From an uncultured Bacilli bacterium (GTDB lineage: Bacteria; Bacillota_I; Bacilli_A; RF39; UBA660), in the NCBI GenBank assembly GCA_934179675.1, contig CAKPQS010000005.1, forward strand, positions 1 through 52,759: a stretch of DNA of 52,759 bases. Reading direction: 5' to 3'. A program made the position numbers and the translations under genes. Below the pieces are notes generated by a model, which saw only the letters and a list, made by a program, of their open reading frames with translations, did no database searches and was not told the DNA's origin. The number at the start of each line of letters is the position of its first letter. The first letter of the stretch is position 1. Below, piece after piece: positions 15,262-23,786 of the stretch.

Positions 15262-15890
15262 TATAAGATAGACTTCCAAAAAAGACAAACTTAATTTATA
15301 GATTTTTATTATAACTTATCATATAATATAAAAAAATAAGTGATAATAATGTCAAAAATATTATTTACAGATGCTAAAATAAAAAAATTAAAAAAAAAAT
15401 AAATAGATAATAAAAATGTATTTATCTACCATAAAAAATGCTAAAACATATGAATTATTTTTGCCTACTATATTTAAAAAATGTGACATAAAGATTTCAC
15501 TGGAAACAGAAAAAAAAATACATTATAAAAGAAATTTAGTCTTAAATAAAAATATTATAATTCATTTTTATCAAGATATTCATTATATTAGTCAAAAATT
15601 CCATAATTTCTTAAAGAATAATAATTTTCATTAATCTAGGTTTAGAAAAAAATTGTTGGATAATGATTCTCAAAAATTTTATTTTATTCATATAAAGTAT
15701 AAATTAAATTTAGATACTTTTAAAGATGTATATAATAAAATAAAAGATTATATTGAATATTATAATAATTATAAATATCAATGAAGCTAAAAAAATGACT
15801 CTAGTACAATACCAAAATCATTTATTTAAATTCATCACTAAACTTTTTCTTTTTTATTTAATCCTTGACAGTGACTACATTTATCTTTTT
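15262..15890 (+). mobile_element. Decayed IS3-family (IS150-group) insertion sequence
   Basis: The left end around 15267 (GATAGACTTCC then AAAAAAGACAAAC) and the right end at 15865-15885 (TTGACAGTGACTACATTTAT) bracket remnants of both transposase frames. At about 630 bp it is about half the size of an intact element. The right end matches, inverted and at 18 of 21 positions, the sequence at 52695-52715, which supports a terminal repeat. Confidence 0.7.
15349..15835 (+). pseudogene. IS3-family transposase remnants (orfA start, orfB C-terminal part)
   Basis: An ATG at 15349 opens MSKILFTDAKIKKLKKK then stops, as in the first residues of IS150-type orfA. After a deletion the orfB C-terminal domain follows: DIHYISQKFHNFLKNNN (normally HSDQG.HYTS..F...L), an in-frame TAA at about 15632, then LLDNDSQKFYFIHIKYKLN and DYIEYYNNYKYQ, then a stop and a one-base shift into KKMTLVQYQNHL (normally KKMTPVQYRNHL). 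The catalytic DDE residues are lost or altered. Two internal stops, one frameshift and the missing middle show it is dead. Confidence 0.8.
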
Positions 15891-16085
15891 TACTCTTCTT
15901 CTTTTTTATATTTTTTTATAAGTAAAATATTTATAAATCAATTAATATTTTACATTATATAAATATATTACTAAGATGATCCATCAATTTTAAGTTTATA
16001 ACTTTAGAATTAATTATTTATTTTTATAATATATTTAATAATAATTTTTTTCTTTTTTTAAAAACAAACTACTTCCAATACATAT

Positions 16086-17789
16086 TTAATGATTTCTTAT
16101 AAGACGTGATCCTATACTACCATTAATACCAGCATAATATCCATACTCAGGTACATAAGCTTCTGCATGAATATCTGTTGAACTATTACTAGCACTATAG
16201 AAAAAAATACCTGCCCGCTCATCATCTATACCAAAAATACCACCAACATTCAAAATTCTACTTCCAGAAGATCTATAATAATAATCCTTAATGCTTTCTT
16301 CAATATTACCAACAGTCACAGGTAAACTTATCAATGGGTTATTACTATCATACCCAAATTTAGATATATATCCATCATTACTACTATTTATATATCCCAA
16401 TGCTTGATATTTTCCATCAAACACATCTGATGCATATGTTTTATAATCATAGTTTATGTATGCTTGATTATCTTTTATATTTATTCCATCAACATATTCC
16501 CTTACATTACCATATATATCTTCAATACCTCTATAAATCATACTATGCTTGCCATCATTTATTAAACAACCTGATTTCATACCCATATCATTTGTTTGCC
16601 CCATTATAACAGCACCCGATAAGCCTTGAGAATCATAATTGTTAGTATTTCCTTTTCCTAGTATAGTTTGCGAATCATAATCAGCATACTCTACTAAATA
16701 AAGTAATTGAATTATAAAATAATGATAATCCATTAATGAAAATTCATTACCTAAGTTTTTTACACTTTCCCTAAATATTGCAATTGTGGCATTCGCTGAT
16801 GGTAATACACCACTTCTAGATTTTACTTCAAATACCGTATTAGCGATTTCTCCATCTACATTATTATGAAATGCATCTGATCCTCCACTTATTTTATACC
16901 TTCCAACACTAAATGGTTCTGAATACGAATATCCATCCTTATTATATTTTGATATATATTGATATTCTACATCATCAACTACTTCTCTTTTATAATAAAA
17001 TCCTGGTATATAAGTTAATACTTCCCCATTTGTTCCATCAAATTTAAAATTGCTATCCCCAATCCATGCCGTTACTTCTTTAGTTATAGCATTATAATTA
17101 TAACTTTTTATATCACTCCATGGATATATATTATCAAAATCATTTTGGGGATTAGTATTATTTGGTTTAACAGCATTTGCAACTAAACCAACACTATCAT
17201 TAATTCTTTCCCAAGCTGGAGATGTACTATTAGTATCTCTCTTAACACCATAAGTATAAATATTAAGTTGTTTACCAACAATATTTACACTTACCTCGAT
17301 CTTCTTATTTTGAAACTGTATATCTAAATCATTATACTCACCACTATCATAAGGCCATTCCCAGTATATAGTATGACTCTTTTCCATAGTACCACTAGTT
17401 AATAAATAATCACTTATCTTATCGGTTTGAATATCTAACACTTTAGTTTTCGCTTCGTCCAAATAAAACTTCATGTTAGTAGGGACACTCGTACTATTAA
17501 AAGAAATGGTATATTCAACATTAACACTAGAACCATTTGCTTTCGCAACTAAATCAAACTTTCCTTTATCTCCTGGAACAATAAAAGTTTTACTTTCATC
17601 ACCAGTAGTTTTTGCTAAATCAATCGACTTAAAAGTCGCATTATTATATAAAACATCAAAAACAAAACCACCAGTATTTGCACTTATACTCCCACTTACA
17701 ACATTCATATAATAAGCATATGTACCAACATATAATAAAATTAAACTAAACAAGATAAGTAAAAAAAACATACTCTTATTCTTTTCCAT
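16086..17789 (-). CDS. Membrane-anchored surface protein: TasA/CalY-like start, formylglycine-enzyme/C-lectin-like end
   Basis: Protein of 567 residues. It begins MEKNKSMFFLLILFSLILLY then VGTYAYYMNVVSGSISANTG, a signal/anchor followed by a segment like SipW-dependent TasA/CalY proteins. Residues about 30-180 look like an Ig-like beta domain. The C-terminal about 380 residues include YIPGFYYKR, ISKYNKDGY, FSLMDYHYFIIQLLY, GNVREYVDGI, and the ending YYAGINGSIGSRLIRNH. That pattern is seen in formylglycine-generating-enzyme-like and C-type-lectin-fold domains used for ligand display. The usual catalytic Cys pair of true sulfatase-modifying enzymes is not evident, so I infer a binding or adhesion role. 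AAAGGA precedes the ATG. It is a single gene next to the IS remnant. Confidence 0.6.
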   Translation of the reverse strand: MEKNKSMFFLLILFSLILLYVGTYAYYMNVVSGSISANTGGFVFDVLYNNATFKSIDLAKTTGDESKTFIVPGDKGKFDLVAKANGSSVNVEYTISFNSTSVPTNMKFYLDEAKTKVLDIQTDKISDYLLTSGTMEKSHTIYWEWPYDSGEYNDLDIQFQNKKIEVSVNIVGKQLNIYTYGVKRDTNSTSPAWERINDSVGLVANAVKPNNTNPQNDFDNIYPWSDIKSYNYNAITKEVTAWIGDSNFKFDGTNGEVLTYIPGFYYKREVVDDVEYQYISKYNKDGYSYSEPFSVGRYKISGGSDAFHNNVDGEIANTVFEVKSRSGVLPSANATIAIFRESVKNLGNEFSLMDYHYFIIQLLYLVEYADYDSQTILGKGNTNNYDSQGLSGAVIMGQTNDMGMKSGCLINDGKHSMIYRGIEDIYGNVREYVDGINIKDNQAYINYDYKTYASDVFDGKYQALGYINSSNDGYISKFGYDSNNPLISLPVTVGNIEESIKDYYYRSSGSRILNVGGIFGIDDERAGIFFYSASNSSTDIHAEAYVPEYGYYAGINGSIGSRLIRNH

Positions 17790-17882
17790 TTTACTTGTTC
17801 CTTTCTAAAAAATAACATATTATCTTTAACATATACATTTTAACAAATATAACAACTAAATTCAAGTAAAATAAATCTCTTT

Positions 17883-19649
17883 TTAACTTGAACTAAGTTC
17901 ACTCAAAAATTCCTTTAATTTACAAGCAACATTTCTCGGAACAATCATACTCAAATCATCTATACTAGCTTCACTCATTTTTTTTAAAGATTTATACTTC
18001 TTAAGAAGTTCATTTCTTCTTTTAATACCAATTCCTTCAATATTATCCAAACAACTAGAAAGTAAACCTTTACTTCTTATCTGTTTATGATAATTAATAG
18101 TAAAATTATGTACTTCATCTTGCATTCTTTCCAAATATAAAAATAATAAACTATCATTTTTTATAGGTATTTCTATAATAGGGTCAAAAGCAAGTAATTT
18201 ATTAGTACGGTGATGATCATCTTTTTTTAATCCAACAACTGAAATATTTAAATTTAAAGATCTAATTACATCTCGTGCAACATTTATTTGACCAATTCCT
18301 CCATCAACTATTATCAAATCAGGAAGTTTATTTTTCTCAACCAATAACCTATAATATCTTCTATATATTACCTCTCTCATTGTCCCATAATCATCATTTA
18401 CATCCAAAGTAATCTTAAATTTTCTATAATCTTTTTTAGATGGTTTACCATTTACAAATACTACCATTCCTGAAACATTAAATTCACCAAATAAATTACT
18501 GTTATCAAATATTTCAATTCTTTCAAGTTTATCTAATTTTAATATATTTTTTAATTCATTATTTGCCCCTTCACTTCTCTCCTCATCTCTTTTTATTAAC
18601 TCATATTTTTCATTTAATGAAATATAAGCATTTTCATTAGCCATTTCAACTAATTTTTTCTTTATTCCTTTTATTGGTTTTTCAATACTTACATTTAAAT
18701 AATTTTTAATACTATCATCTACTATATCAGGTACAATTATTAAATTAGGTTTTAAAACACCACTATCATAAAATGTAGCAATATAATTAGTTAATTGTTC
18801 TGATGTATCATCTAATAATGGCATAATTGTTTTATGTCTTTCTACTATTTTACAACCTCTTATAAATAATACTTGAATTGCTATATAACCTTTGTTTTCA
18901 TAATATCCAAATATATCAATATTTCTTTTATCATTTATTTCAACTTTTTGTTTAGCAAGTGTAACATTTATACTATCCAATAGATCTTTTAATTCTTTGG
19001 CTTTTTCAAAATGTAACAAATTACTTTCTCTATACATTTCTTCTTCTATTTTTTTAGTAACGCAACTATAATCGCCATTAAAAAAACTTACTATTTCATT
19101 TATCATATTATCAATTTTTTCTTTTGGAATATCAATAGTACAATATCCTAAACATTCTCCTATATGATAATATAAACATGGTTTTTTAGGAAATGTATTA
19201 CATTTTCTTAAAGGATAAATTCTATTTAACATATTAACAATTTCTCTTGCTGCTGAAGCATTAGGATAAGGACCAAATAATTTACCTTTATTTTTTTTCC
19301 TATTAATACTTCTTACAATCATTAATCTAGGTACTTTTTCATTAGTAAGTTCAATATATGGATAACTTTTATCATCTCTTAATAAAATATTATATTTAGG
19401 ATCATACTTTTTTATTAAATTAATTTCTAATATTAAAGCTTCTTCATTACTTCCAACAACAATATATTCAAAATCAGCTATTTCCTCAACTAATTTTGCA
19501 GTTTTTCCAGTATGTGTACCATGGAAATAAGAACTTAATCTATTTTTTAAGTCTTTTGCTTTTCCAACATATATTATAGTTCCATATTTATCTTTCATTT
19601 GATAAGATCCTGGTAAATGTGGAACTAATGAAAGTTTTTCTTTAATCAT
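17883..19649 (-). CDS. uvrC: Excinuclease ABC subunit C
   Basis: Nucleotide-excision-repair endonuclease that makes both incisions with UvrB-DNA. At 588 residues it is a normal length. It has an N-terminal GIY-YIG nuclease (GSYQMKDKYGTIIYVGKAKD, residues 14-35), FGPYPNASAAREIVNMLN, a Cys-containing segment (CNTFPKKPCLYYHIGECLGYC), a UVR helix pair around residues 200-235 that contacts UvrB, the RNase H-like C-terminal nuclease (IEIFDNSNLFGEFNVSGMVV, LIIVDGGIGQINVA), and C-terminal helix-hairpin-helix repeats (NIEGIGIKRRNELLKKYKS). The start is preceded by TTTGGTGAAG. Confidence 0.95.
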   Translation of the reverse strand: MIKEKLSLVPHLPGSYQMKDKYGTIIYVGKAKDLKNRLSSYFHGTHTGKTAKLVEEIADFEYIVVGSNEEALILEINLIKKYDPKYNILLRDDKSYPYIELTNEKVPRLMIVRSINRKKNKGKLFGPYPNASAAREIVNMLNRIYPLRKCNTFPKKPCLYYHIGECLGYCTIDIPKEKIDNMINEIVSFFNGDYSCVTKKIEEEMYRESNLLHFEKAKELKDLLDSINVTLAKQKVEINDKRNIDIFGYYENKGYIAIQVLFIRGCKIVERHKTIMPLLDDTSEQLTNYIATFYDSGVLKPNLIIVPDIVDDSIKNYLNVSIEKPIKGIKKKLVEMANENAYISLNEKYELIKRDEERSEGANNELKNILKLDKLERIEIFDNSNLFGEFNVSGMVVFVNGKPSKKDYRKFKITLDVNDDYGTMREVIYRRYYRLLVEKNKLPDLIIVDGGIGQINVARDVIRSLNLNISVVGLKKDDHHRTNKLLAFDPIIEIPIKNDSLLFLYLERMQDEVHNFTINYHKQIRSKGLLSSCLDNIEGIGIKRRNELLKKYKSLKKMSEASIDDLSMIVPRNVACKLKEFLSELSSS

Positions 19650-19677
19650 TTTTCTTCACCAAATTAATTATAACATT

Positions 19678-19706
19678 TAAAAACAGAACTATAAAGTCCT
19701 GTTTTC
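19678..19706 (-). terminator. Intrinsic terminator of the bactofilin-like gene
   Basis: AAAACAGGAC and GTTCTGTTTT form a 10-bp stem (one G-T) with loop TTTATA on the minus strand, followed by T residues, just after the stop at 19689. Confidence 0.7.
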
Positions 19707-20723
19707 ACGATTTGTTAATAATTTAATAATAACACCAAATCCAAATAATAAACTGATTAGTCTAATAAATGTACCTATAAATGGAACATATGATAATATA
19801 ACGATTGTTGTTATACCAATTAAGCCAATTAAATAATTATTTAATTCTGTTTTAATTAATTTATTTCCTATTAAATTACCTAATATATAACCTGATATAA
19901 TAGTTGTCATATATACTAAAGTTATATAAAGTGCAAGTGATATTAATCCAACACTAATACCAATATTAGATATTAATAATAATACAGCACATAATGGAAA
20001 TATAAACATACCAAGTAAACCTAATCCTGATACTGTAAAATATTGAGAAATATTATTATACATATAGTTTGTTTTTATATATTTTAGTAATTTAGGGAAT
20101 GCAAATGTAAGAATCATAAATAAAAATAAATATCTAAGCAAACTATATCCTATACTTATTATTTTATCTTTTAAAGAAATTTTAAAACTAGTATTTTTCA
20201 TAATATCTGTTTCAAAATTTTCAAGACCACTTACTTTAGCATTTTCATAATAAGAAATTTTACCTTCAATTTTAGAAGATTTATTTTCCAATTCAGCACC
20301 ATAAAATTTAACTTTACCTTTTATTTCAGCATTTTCCGAAATAACAAGTTTATTTGAAGCAATATATAAATTACCTTCTATTATACCTGTTATTTTTACT
20401 TCTTCAGCTGCTGCATATAAATCCCTTTTGACATTACCATTTATTTCTAAACTACTGCCAGCAATAAATAAATCTTTTTCGGTTATTCCATTAAATTTAA
20501 CATTTTTCCCTGCTAATGCACCAAATAATGACTTTGTATTCACATCAACTTCTGATCCAGCAACAAAACTAATACCATCATAAGATCCATCAGCATGAAC
20601 ATTTTCACCTGCTTGATATAAATTAGAATTTTTAATTTCATTTTCTGTTAGTAATTGTTCTTCAGCATTTACCGAGAAAATACTAAATATACTTATTACT
20701 AGTGTTATGATTATTTTTTTCAT
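19689..20723 (-). CDS. Secreted/membrane bactofilin-like polymer-forming protein
   Basis: Protein of 344 residues. It has a signal peptide (MKKIIITLVISIFSIFSVNA), then about 150 residues of repeating short beta strands (ISFVAGSEVDVNTKSLFGAL, NVKFNGITEKDLFIAG, LEINGNVKRDLYAA, VKITGIIEGNLYIASNK), the right-handed beta-helix signature of bactofilin/DUF583-type proteins, followed by four or five membrane segments. Bactofilins polymerise into scaffolds; this exported, membrane-fused variety is common in Firmicutes, with unknown role. I choose the ATG at 20723, which follows GGAGGT, over one four codons upstream that overlaps that ribosome-binding site. It is divergent from yigZ with about 80 bp between them. 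Confidence 0.75.
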   Translation of the reverse strand: MKKIIITLVISIFSIFSVNAEEQLLTENEIKNSNLYQAGENVHADGSYDGISFVAGSEVDVNTKSLFGALAGKNVKFNGITEKDLFIAGSSLEINGNVKRDLYAAAEEVKITGIIEGNLYIASNKLVISENAEIKGKVKFYGAELENKSSKIEGKISYYENAKVSGLENFETDIMKNTSFKISLKDKIISIGYSLLRYLFLFMILTFAFPKLLKYIKTNYMYNNISQYFTVSGLGLLGMFIFPLCAVLLLISNIGISVGLISLALYITLVYMTTIISGYILGNLIGNKLIKTELNNYLIGLIGITTIVILSYVPFIGTFIRLISLLFGFGVIIKLLTNRENRTL

Positions 20724-20777
20724 TTTTACCTCCATAATAATTTTATCATTTTTAATATCTATTGTCTACAATTAAAT

Positions 20778-20806
20778 TTTGCATAATTTTTTAAATATGA
20801 TATAAT
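20778..20806 (+). promoter_or_regulatory. Promoter of yigZ-rnhC with almost no leader
   Basis: TTTGCA (20778-20783) and TATAAT (20801-20806) with a 17-bp spacer. The start of transcription would fall about 10 bases before the chosen TTG start at 20823, and the ATG at 20805 lies inside the -10, so it cannot be the start. Confidence 0.6.
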
Positions 20807-20822
20807 GTTTTTGGTGATTTTA

Positions 20823-21395
20823 TTGTTTACAATTGAAAATAATAAAAATGAATTTGTTATAAATAAATCAAAATTTATTACATATCTTTTTCATATTAAT
20901 GATAAAAAAGATATTGAAATAATATTAAAAAATATAAAAAATGAATATAAAGACGCTACTCATTATGTATATGCTTATATATTAAATAATATTAATTATT
21001 CAACCGACGATAAAGAACCAAATGGTACAGCTGGTAAACCTATATTAAATATTTTATTAAAAAACAATTTAAATTATGTTTTATGTATTGTTATTAGATA
21101 TTTTGGGGGAATTAAACTTGGAGCTGGACCACTTACAAGAGCTTACAGTAAAAGTGCTAGTGATATAATAAAAAAAACAAATATAATTGAATTAGAAAAA
21201 GGATATTTGATTAATTTAATAACTGATTTAAAAGGTATAAATAAATTACCTAAAATAAAAATGAATATAATTAATAAAGATTTTAATAATAATGTAGTAT
21301 ATAAAATAGAAATAAATGAAGAAAATTTAAATATATTGAAAAATAGTAATATTGGTAAAATAGAAACAATAAAAGAAATAGAGGTAAAAAAATGA
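20823..21395 (+). CDS. yigZ: YigZ/IMPACT family protein
   Basis: Protein of about 190 residues of the UPF0029/IMPACT family. It has the N-terminal FVINKSKFITYLF, then YSTDDKEPNGTAGKPIL and IRYFGGIKLGAGPLTRAYS, which are the family signatures. The C-terminal half is shorter and more divergent, as usual. Yeast and mammalian relatives affect translation control through Gcn2; the bacterial role is not settled. I use TTG 20823 because GGTGAT lies five bases upstream, because the frame then begins MFTIENNKNEFVI as in relatives, and because the upstream ATG overlaps the -10 box. It overlaps rnhC by four bases (ATGA). Confidence 0.88.
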   Translation: MFTIENNKNEFVINKSKFITYLFHINDKKDIEIILKNIKNEYKDATHYVYAYILNNINYSTDDKEPNGTAGKPILNILLKNNLNYVLCIVIRYFGGIKLGAGPLTRAYSKSASDIIKKTNIIELEKGYLINLITDLKGINKLPKIKMNIINKDFNNNVVYKIEINEENLNILKNSNIGKIETIKEIEVKK

Positions 21396-22336
21396 AACAA
21401 AAAACAATAACATTAAAAGTATCAGAAAATACAAAAAAAGAAATGGAAGAATTTTTTAAAGATTTAAAAAGAGAAAAAACACCTCCCTATGCTGTTTTTC
21501 AAGCTGATGATTGTGATACTGTTGTAACTCTATATGAATCAGGAAAAGCTGTTTTTCAAGGTCATGATGCTGATCTTTCAAGTCAGTTTTGGATTGAAAG
21601 GGAAAGACACTTAAATCCATTAAAAAAAATAGAAAAAACTGATTCAACAGCAAAAGAAAAAAAGGAAGTAATTAAAAATCCCAAATTATATAATGCTACA
21701 ACAATAGGTTCTGATGAAGTTGGAACAGGTGATTATTTTGGACCAATTATTGTAACAGCAACTTATGTTGAAAAAGAAAATATACCTTTTTTAGAAAAAT
21801 TAGGAATAAGAGATTCTAAAAAAATGACTGATGAAAAAATACTTGAAGTTGTTCCAAAAATAATTAAAAAAATACCTTATAATAGTATTATGCTTACAAA
21901 TAAGGAATATAATAGCAATCATAATAAATATAATATGAATAAAGTAAAGGCAATTTTACATAATAAAATGTTATATAAAACTAAATTAGAGCATCCAAAT
22001 TATGAATATATAGTTGTAGATCAATTTGCTGAAAAATATGTCTATTTTAATTATTTAAAAGAATCTAATAATATAGTAAAAGACATAATATTTTTAACAA
22101 AAGCAGAAGATCAAGTACTATCTGTAGCTTGTGCATCTGTCATATCAAGATATTTATTTTTAAAAGAATATGATAAATTATCTAATGAATTAGGATTTAT
22201 CTTACCAAAAGGAGCAGGACCTATTGTTGATGAAGTTGGAATTAAGATTGTTCAAAAATTTGGTAAAGAAAAATTAAATGAAATTGCTAAATTAAGTTTT
22301 AAAAACACTGAAAAAATACTAAAAAAGAATGACTAA
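21392..22336 (+). CDS. rnhC: Ribonuclease HIII
   Basis: Type 2-related RNase H of 314 residues that cleaves RNA in RNA-DNA hybrids. The N-terminal domain (residues 1-90) is the TBP-like substrate-binding extension typical of HIII (PPYAVFQADDCDTVVTLYES, GKAVFQGHDAD). The catalytic domain opens with TIGSDEVGTGDYFGPIIVTA, the DEVGTGD metal site, and continues with YIVVDQFAEKY and AEDQVLSVACASVISRYLFL, which supplies the second acidic residue. The ATGA overlap with yigZ shows one transcript. It ends within a shared bidirectional terminator. Confidence 0.95.
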   Translation: MKQKTITLKVSENTKKEMEEFFKDLKREKTPPYAVFQADDCDTVVTLYESGKAVFQGHDADLSSQFWIERERHLNPLKKIEKTDSTAKEKKEVIKNPKLYNATTIGSDEVGTGDYFGPIIVTATYVEKENIPFLEKLGIRDSKKMTDEKILEVVPKIIKKIPYNSIMLTNKEYNSNHNKYNMNKVKAILHNKMLYKTKLEHPNYEYIVVDQFAEKYVYFNYLKESNNIVKDIIFLTKAEDQVLSVACASVISRYLFLKEYDKLSNELGFILPKGAGPIVDEVGIKIVQKFGKEKLNEIAKLSFKNTEKILKKND

Positions 22337-22352
22337 AATCATTCTTTTATTA
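22321..22352. terminator. Bidirectional terminator between rnhC and rpe
   Basis: AAAAGAATGA (22323-22332) and TCATTCTTTT (22339-22348) form a 10-bp stem with loop CTAAAA and T runs on both strands. The stop codons of both convergent genes lie inside the hairpin. Confidence 0.85.
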
Positions 22353-22968
22353 TATTTTGAAGTTCATTAATTTTTAATAATTCATCATTATTTGTTATAT
22401 AAGAACCAACAACACACATTGAAGCACCTGCTTCTTTTATTTTTTGGATATTAGTATTATTTATTCCTCCATCAACAGAAATAATAATATTACTATTTAA
22501 TTTTCTTATTTGTTTTATTTTATCTAAACTTGATTCAATAAAACTTTGACCACCTTTACCTGGTATAACACTCATAACTAATACTAAATCAATTTTATCT
22601 AAAAAAGGTTTTAATTCATTAATATTAGTATTTGGATTAATTGCTAATCCAACTTTAATATTTTTATTTTTAATATAATTTATTAGTTCTAATGTATTAC
22701 CAACTTCTAAATGAAAAATTATGTATTTAGGATTTAATAAAGAATACAATTCTGTATATAATTTAACATTTTTAACCATTAAATGAACATCAATATTTTT
22801 TTTATTATGATAAAAATAATTTCTTAATCTATTAAAATCTAAAGTTTTATTATCAACAAATTCTCCATCCATTACATCCAAATGAATATAATCTATATTT
22901 GAGTTATTTAATTTTTTAATTGTATTTTCTTTATCATTACTAGATAAATAAGAACAAGATAATTTCAT
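22339..22968 (-). CDS. rpe: Ribulose-phosphate 3-epimerase
   Basis: TIM-barrel enzyme of 209 residues interconverting ribulose-5-phosphate and xylulose-5-phosphate in the pentose phosphate pathway. It shows IDYIHLDVMDGEFVDN (catalytic Asp and metal His), IDVHLMVKN (metal His), LVLVMSVIPGKGGQ (phosphate loop), IISVDGGI (catalytic Asp) and VVGSYI. It closes the rlmN-stp-prkC-rsgA-rpe run; its ATG overlaps the rsgA stop (ATGA) with AGGTGA upstream. It is slightly shorter than typical (about 215-220) but complete. Confidence 0.93.
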   Translation of the reverse strand: MKLSCSYLSSNDKENTIKKLNNSNIDYIHLDVMDGEFVDNKTLDFNRLRNYFYHNKKNIDVHLMVKNVKLYTELYSLLNPKYIIFHLEVGNTLELINYIKNKNIKVGLAINPNTNINELKPFLDKIDLVLVMSVIPGKGGQSFIESSLDKIKQIRKLNSNIIISVDGGINNTNIQKIKEAGASMCVVGSYITNNDELLKINELQNIIKE

Positions 22969-23786
22969 TCTTCACCTCTTACAAATTTTAAATAATTTTC
23001 ATATCTACTTTTTAATATATCGCCTGATGCAACATGTTTTTTAATACCACATTTTTCTTCTTTAATATGTTTACAATCTCTAAATTCACATTCATCTCTA
23101 TATTTATCAAAATCAATAAAATTATCTTTTATTTCAATATTATTCATATTAAAATTGAGTGCTGAAAAGCCTGGAGTATCAACAACCATACCATCAAAAA
23201 GCTCTAATAATTCAACATGTCTAGTAGTATGTTTACCTCTACCTAATGCATAAGATATTTCATTTGTTTTTAAATTAAAATTAGGATTTAATTTATTTAA
23301 CAATGTTGATTTACCTGCTCCACTTTGACCAGTAAAAACAGTTAATTTATGCTCAAATATTTTTTTAATTTTATCAATTTCTGTATTTAAATAAACATCA
23401 TAATATTTTTTATAATAATTAATATATTTATATATTTCTTTATCTTTTAATAAATCTAATTTACTAAAAACAATAATTGGTTTTATATTATTATATTCAA
23501 TTATCGTTAATAATTTATCAAGCAAATTACTTTCAAAATCAGGATCTTTGACACTTGTTACTATAATCACTTGATCAATATTACTTACAGGAGGTCTTAC
23601 AAGTTCATTTTTTCGTTCTAATATTTCCATTATATATTTTTTATTTTCATCAAACTTAACAAAATCTCCAACTAAAGGTGTAAGATGAAGGGATCTAAAT
23701 TTTCCCCTCACCTTACAAACTATTATTTTATCATCATATTTAACAGTATAATCATTACTTAATATTTTAATTATTCTTCCAATCAT
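22965..23786 (-). CDS. rsgA: Ribosome small-subunit-dependent GTPase A
   Basis: Circularly permuted GTPase of 273 residues that helps 30S maturation. The order is an N-terminal OB fold (GRIIKILSNDYTVKYDD, HLTPLVGDFV), then G4 IVFSKLDLL, G1 VFTGQSGAGKSTLLNKL, G3 VVDTPGFSAL, and a C-terminal zinc domain with Cys-x5-Cys-x-His-x5-Cys-type spacing (CEFRDCKHIKEEKCG). Length is close to normal. It overlaps prkC and rpe by four bases on each side, so it is translationally coupled to both. Confidence 0.95.
   Translation of the reverse strand: MIGRIIKILSNDYTVKYDDKIIVCKVRGKFRSLHLTPLVGDFVKFDENKKYIMEILERKNELVRPPVSNIDQVIIVTSVKDPDFESNLLDKLLTIIEYNNIKPIIVFSKLDLLKDKEIYKYINYYKKYYDVYLNTEIDKIKKIFEHKLTVFTGQSGAGKSTLLNKLNPNFNLKTNEISYALGRGKHTTRHVELLELFDGMVVDTPGFSALNFNMNNIEIKDNFIDFDKYRDECEFRDCKHIKEEKCGIKKHVASGDILKSRYENYLKFVRGEE

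Larger units (their letters stand above)
15073..16085. other. Gene-poor AT-rich kilobase holding an insertion-sequence wreck
   Basis: Between ftsK and the large surface protein. The first about 190 bases are extremely AT-rich and probably contain the ftsK promoter. From about 15262 to 15890 lies a decayed IS3-family element (separate entry). In 15890-16085 I see no gene, RNA or repeat. Confidence 0.7.

Noticed and set aside
15416..15962. Two plus-strand open frames of about 70 codons in the ftsK-upstream gap
   Set aside because: The first is part of the decayed IS3 transposase; the second begins in its C-terminal remnant and runs into AT-rich nonsense.
16086..17789. Diversity-generating retroelement target
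   Set aside because: The C-lectin-like end suggested it, but there is no reverse transcriptase, no template repeat and no visible adenine-biased variable region in the window.
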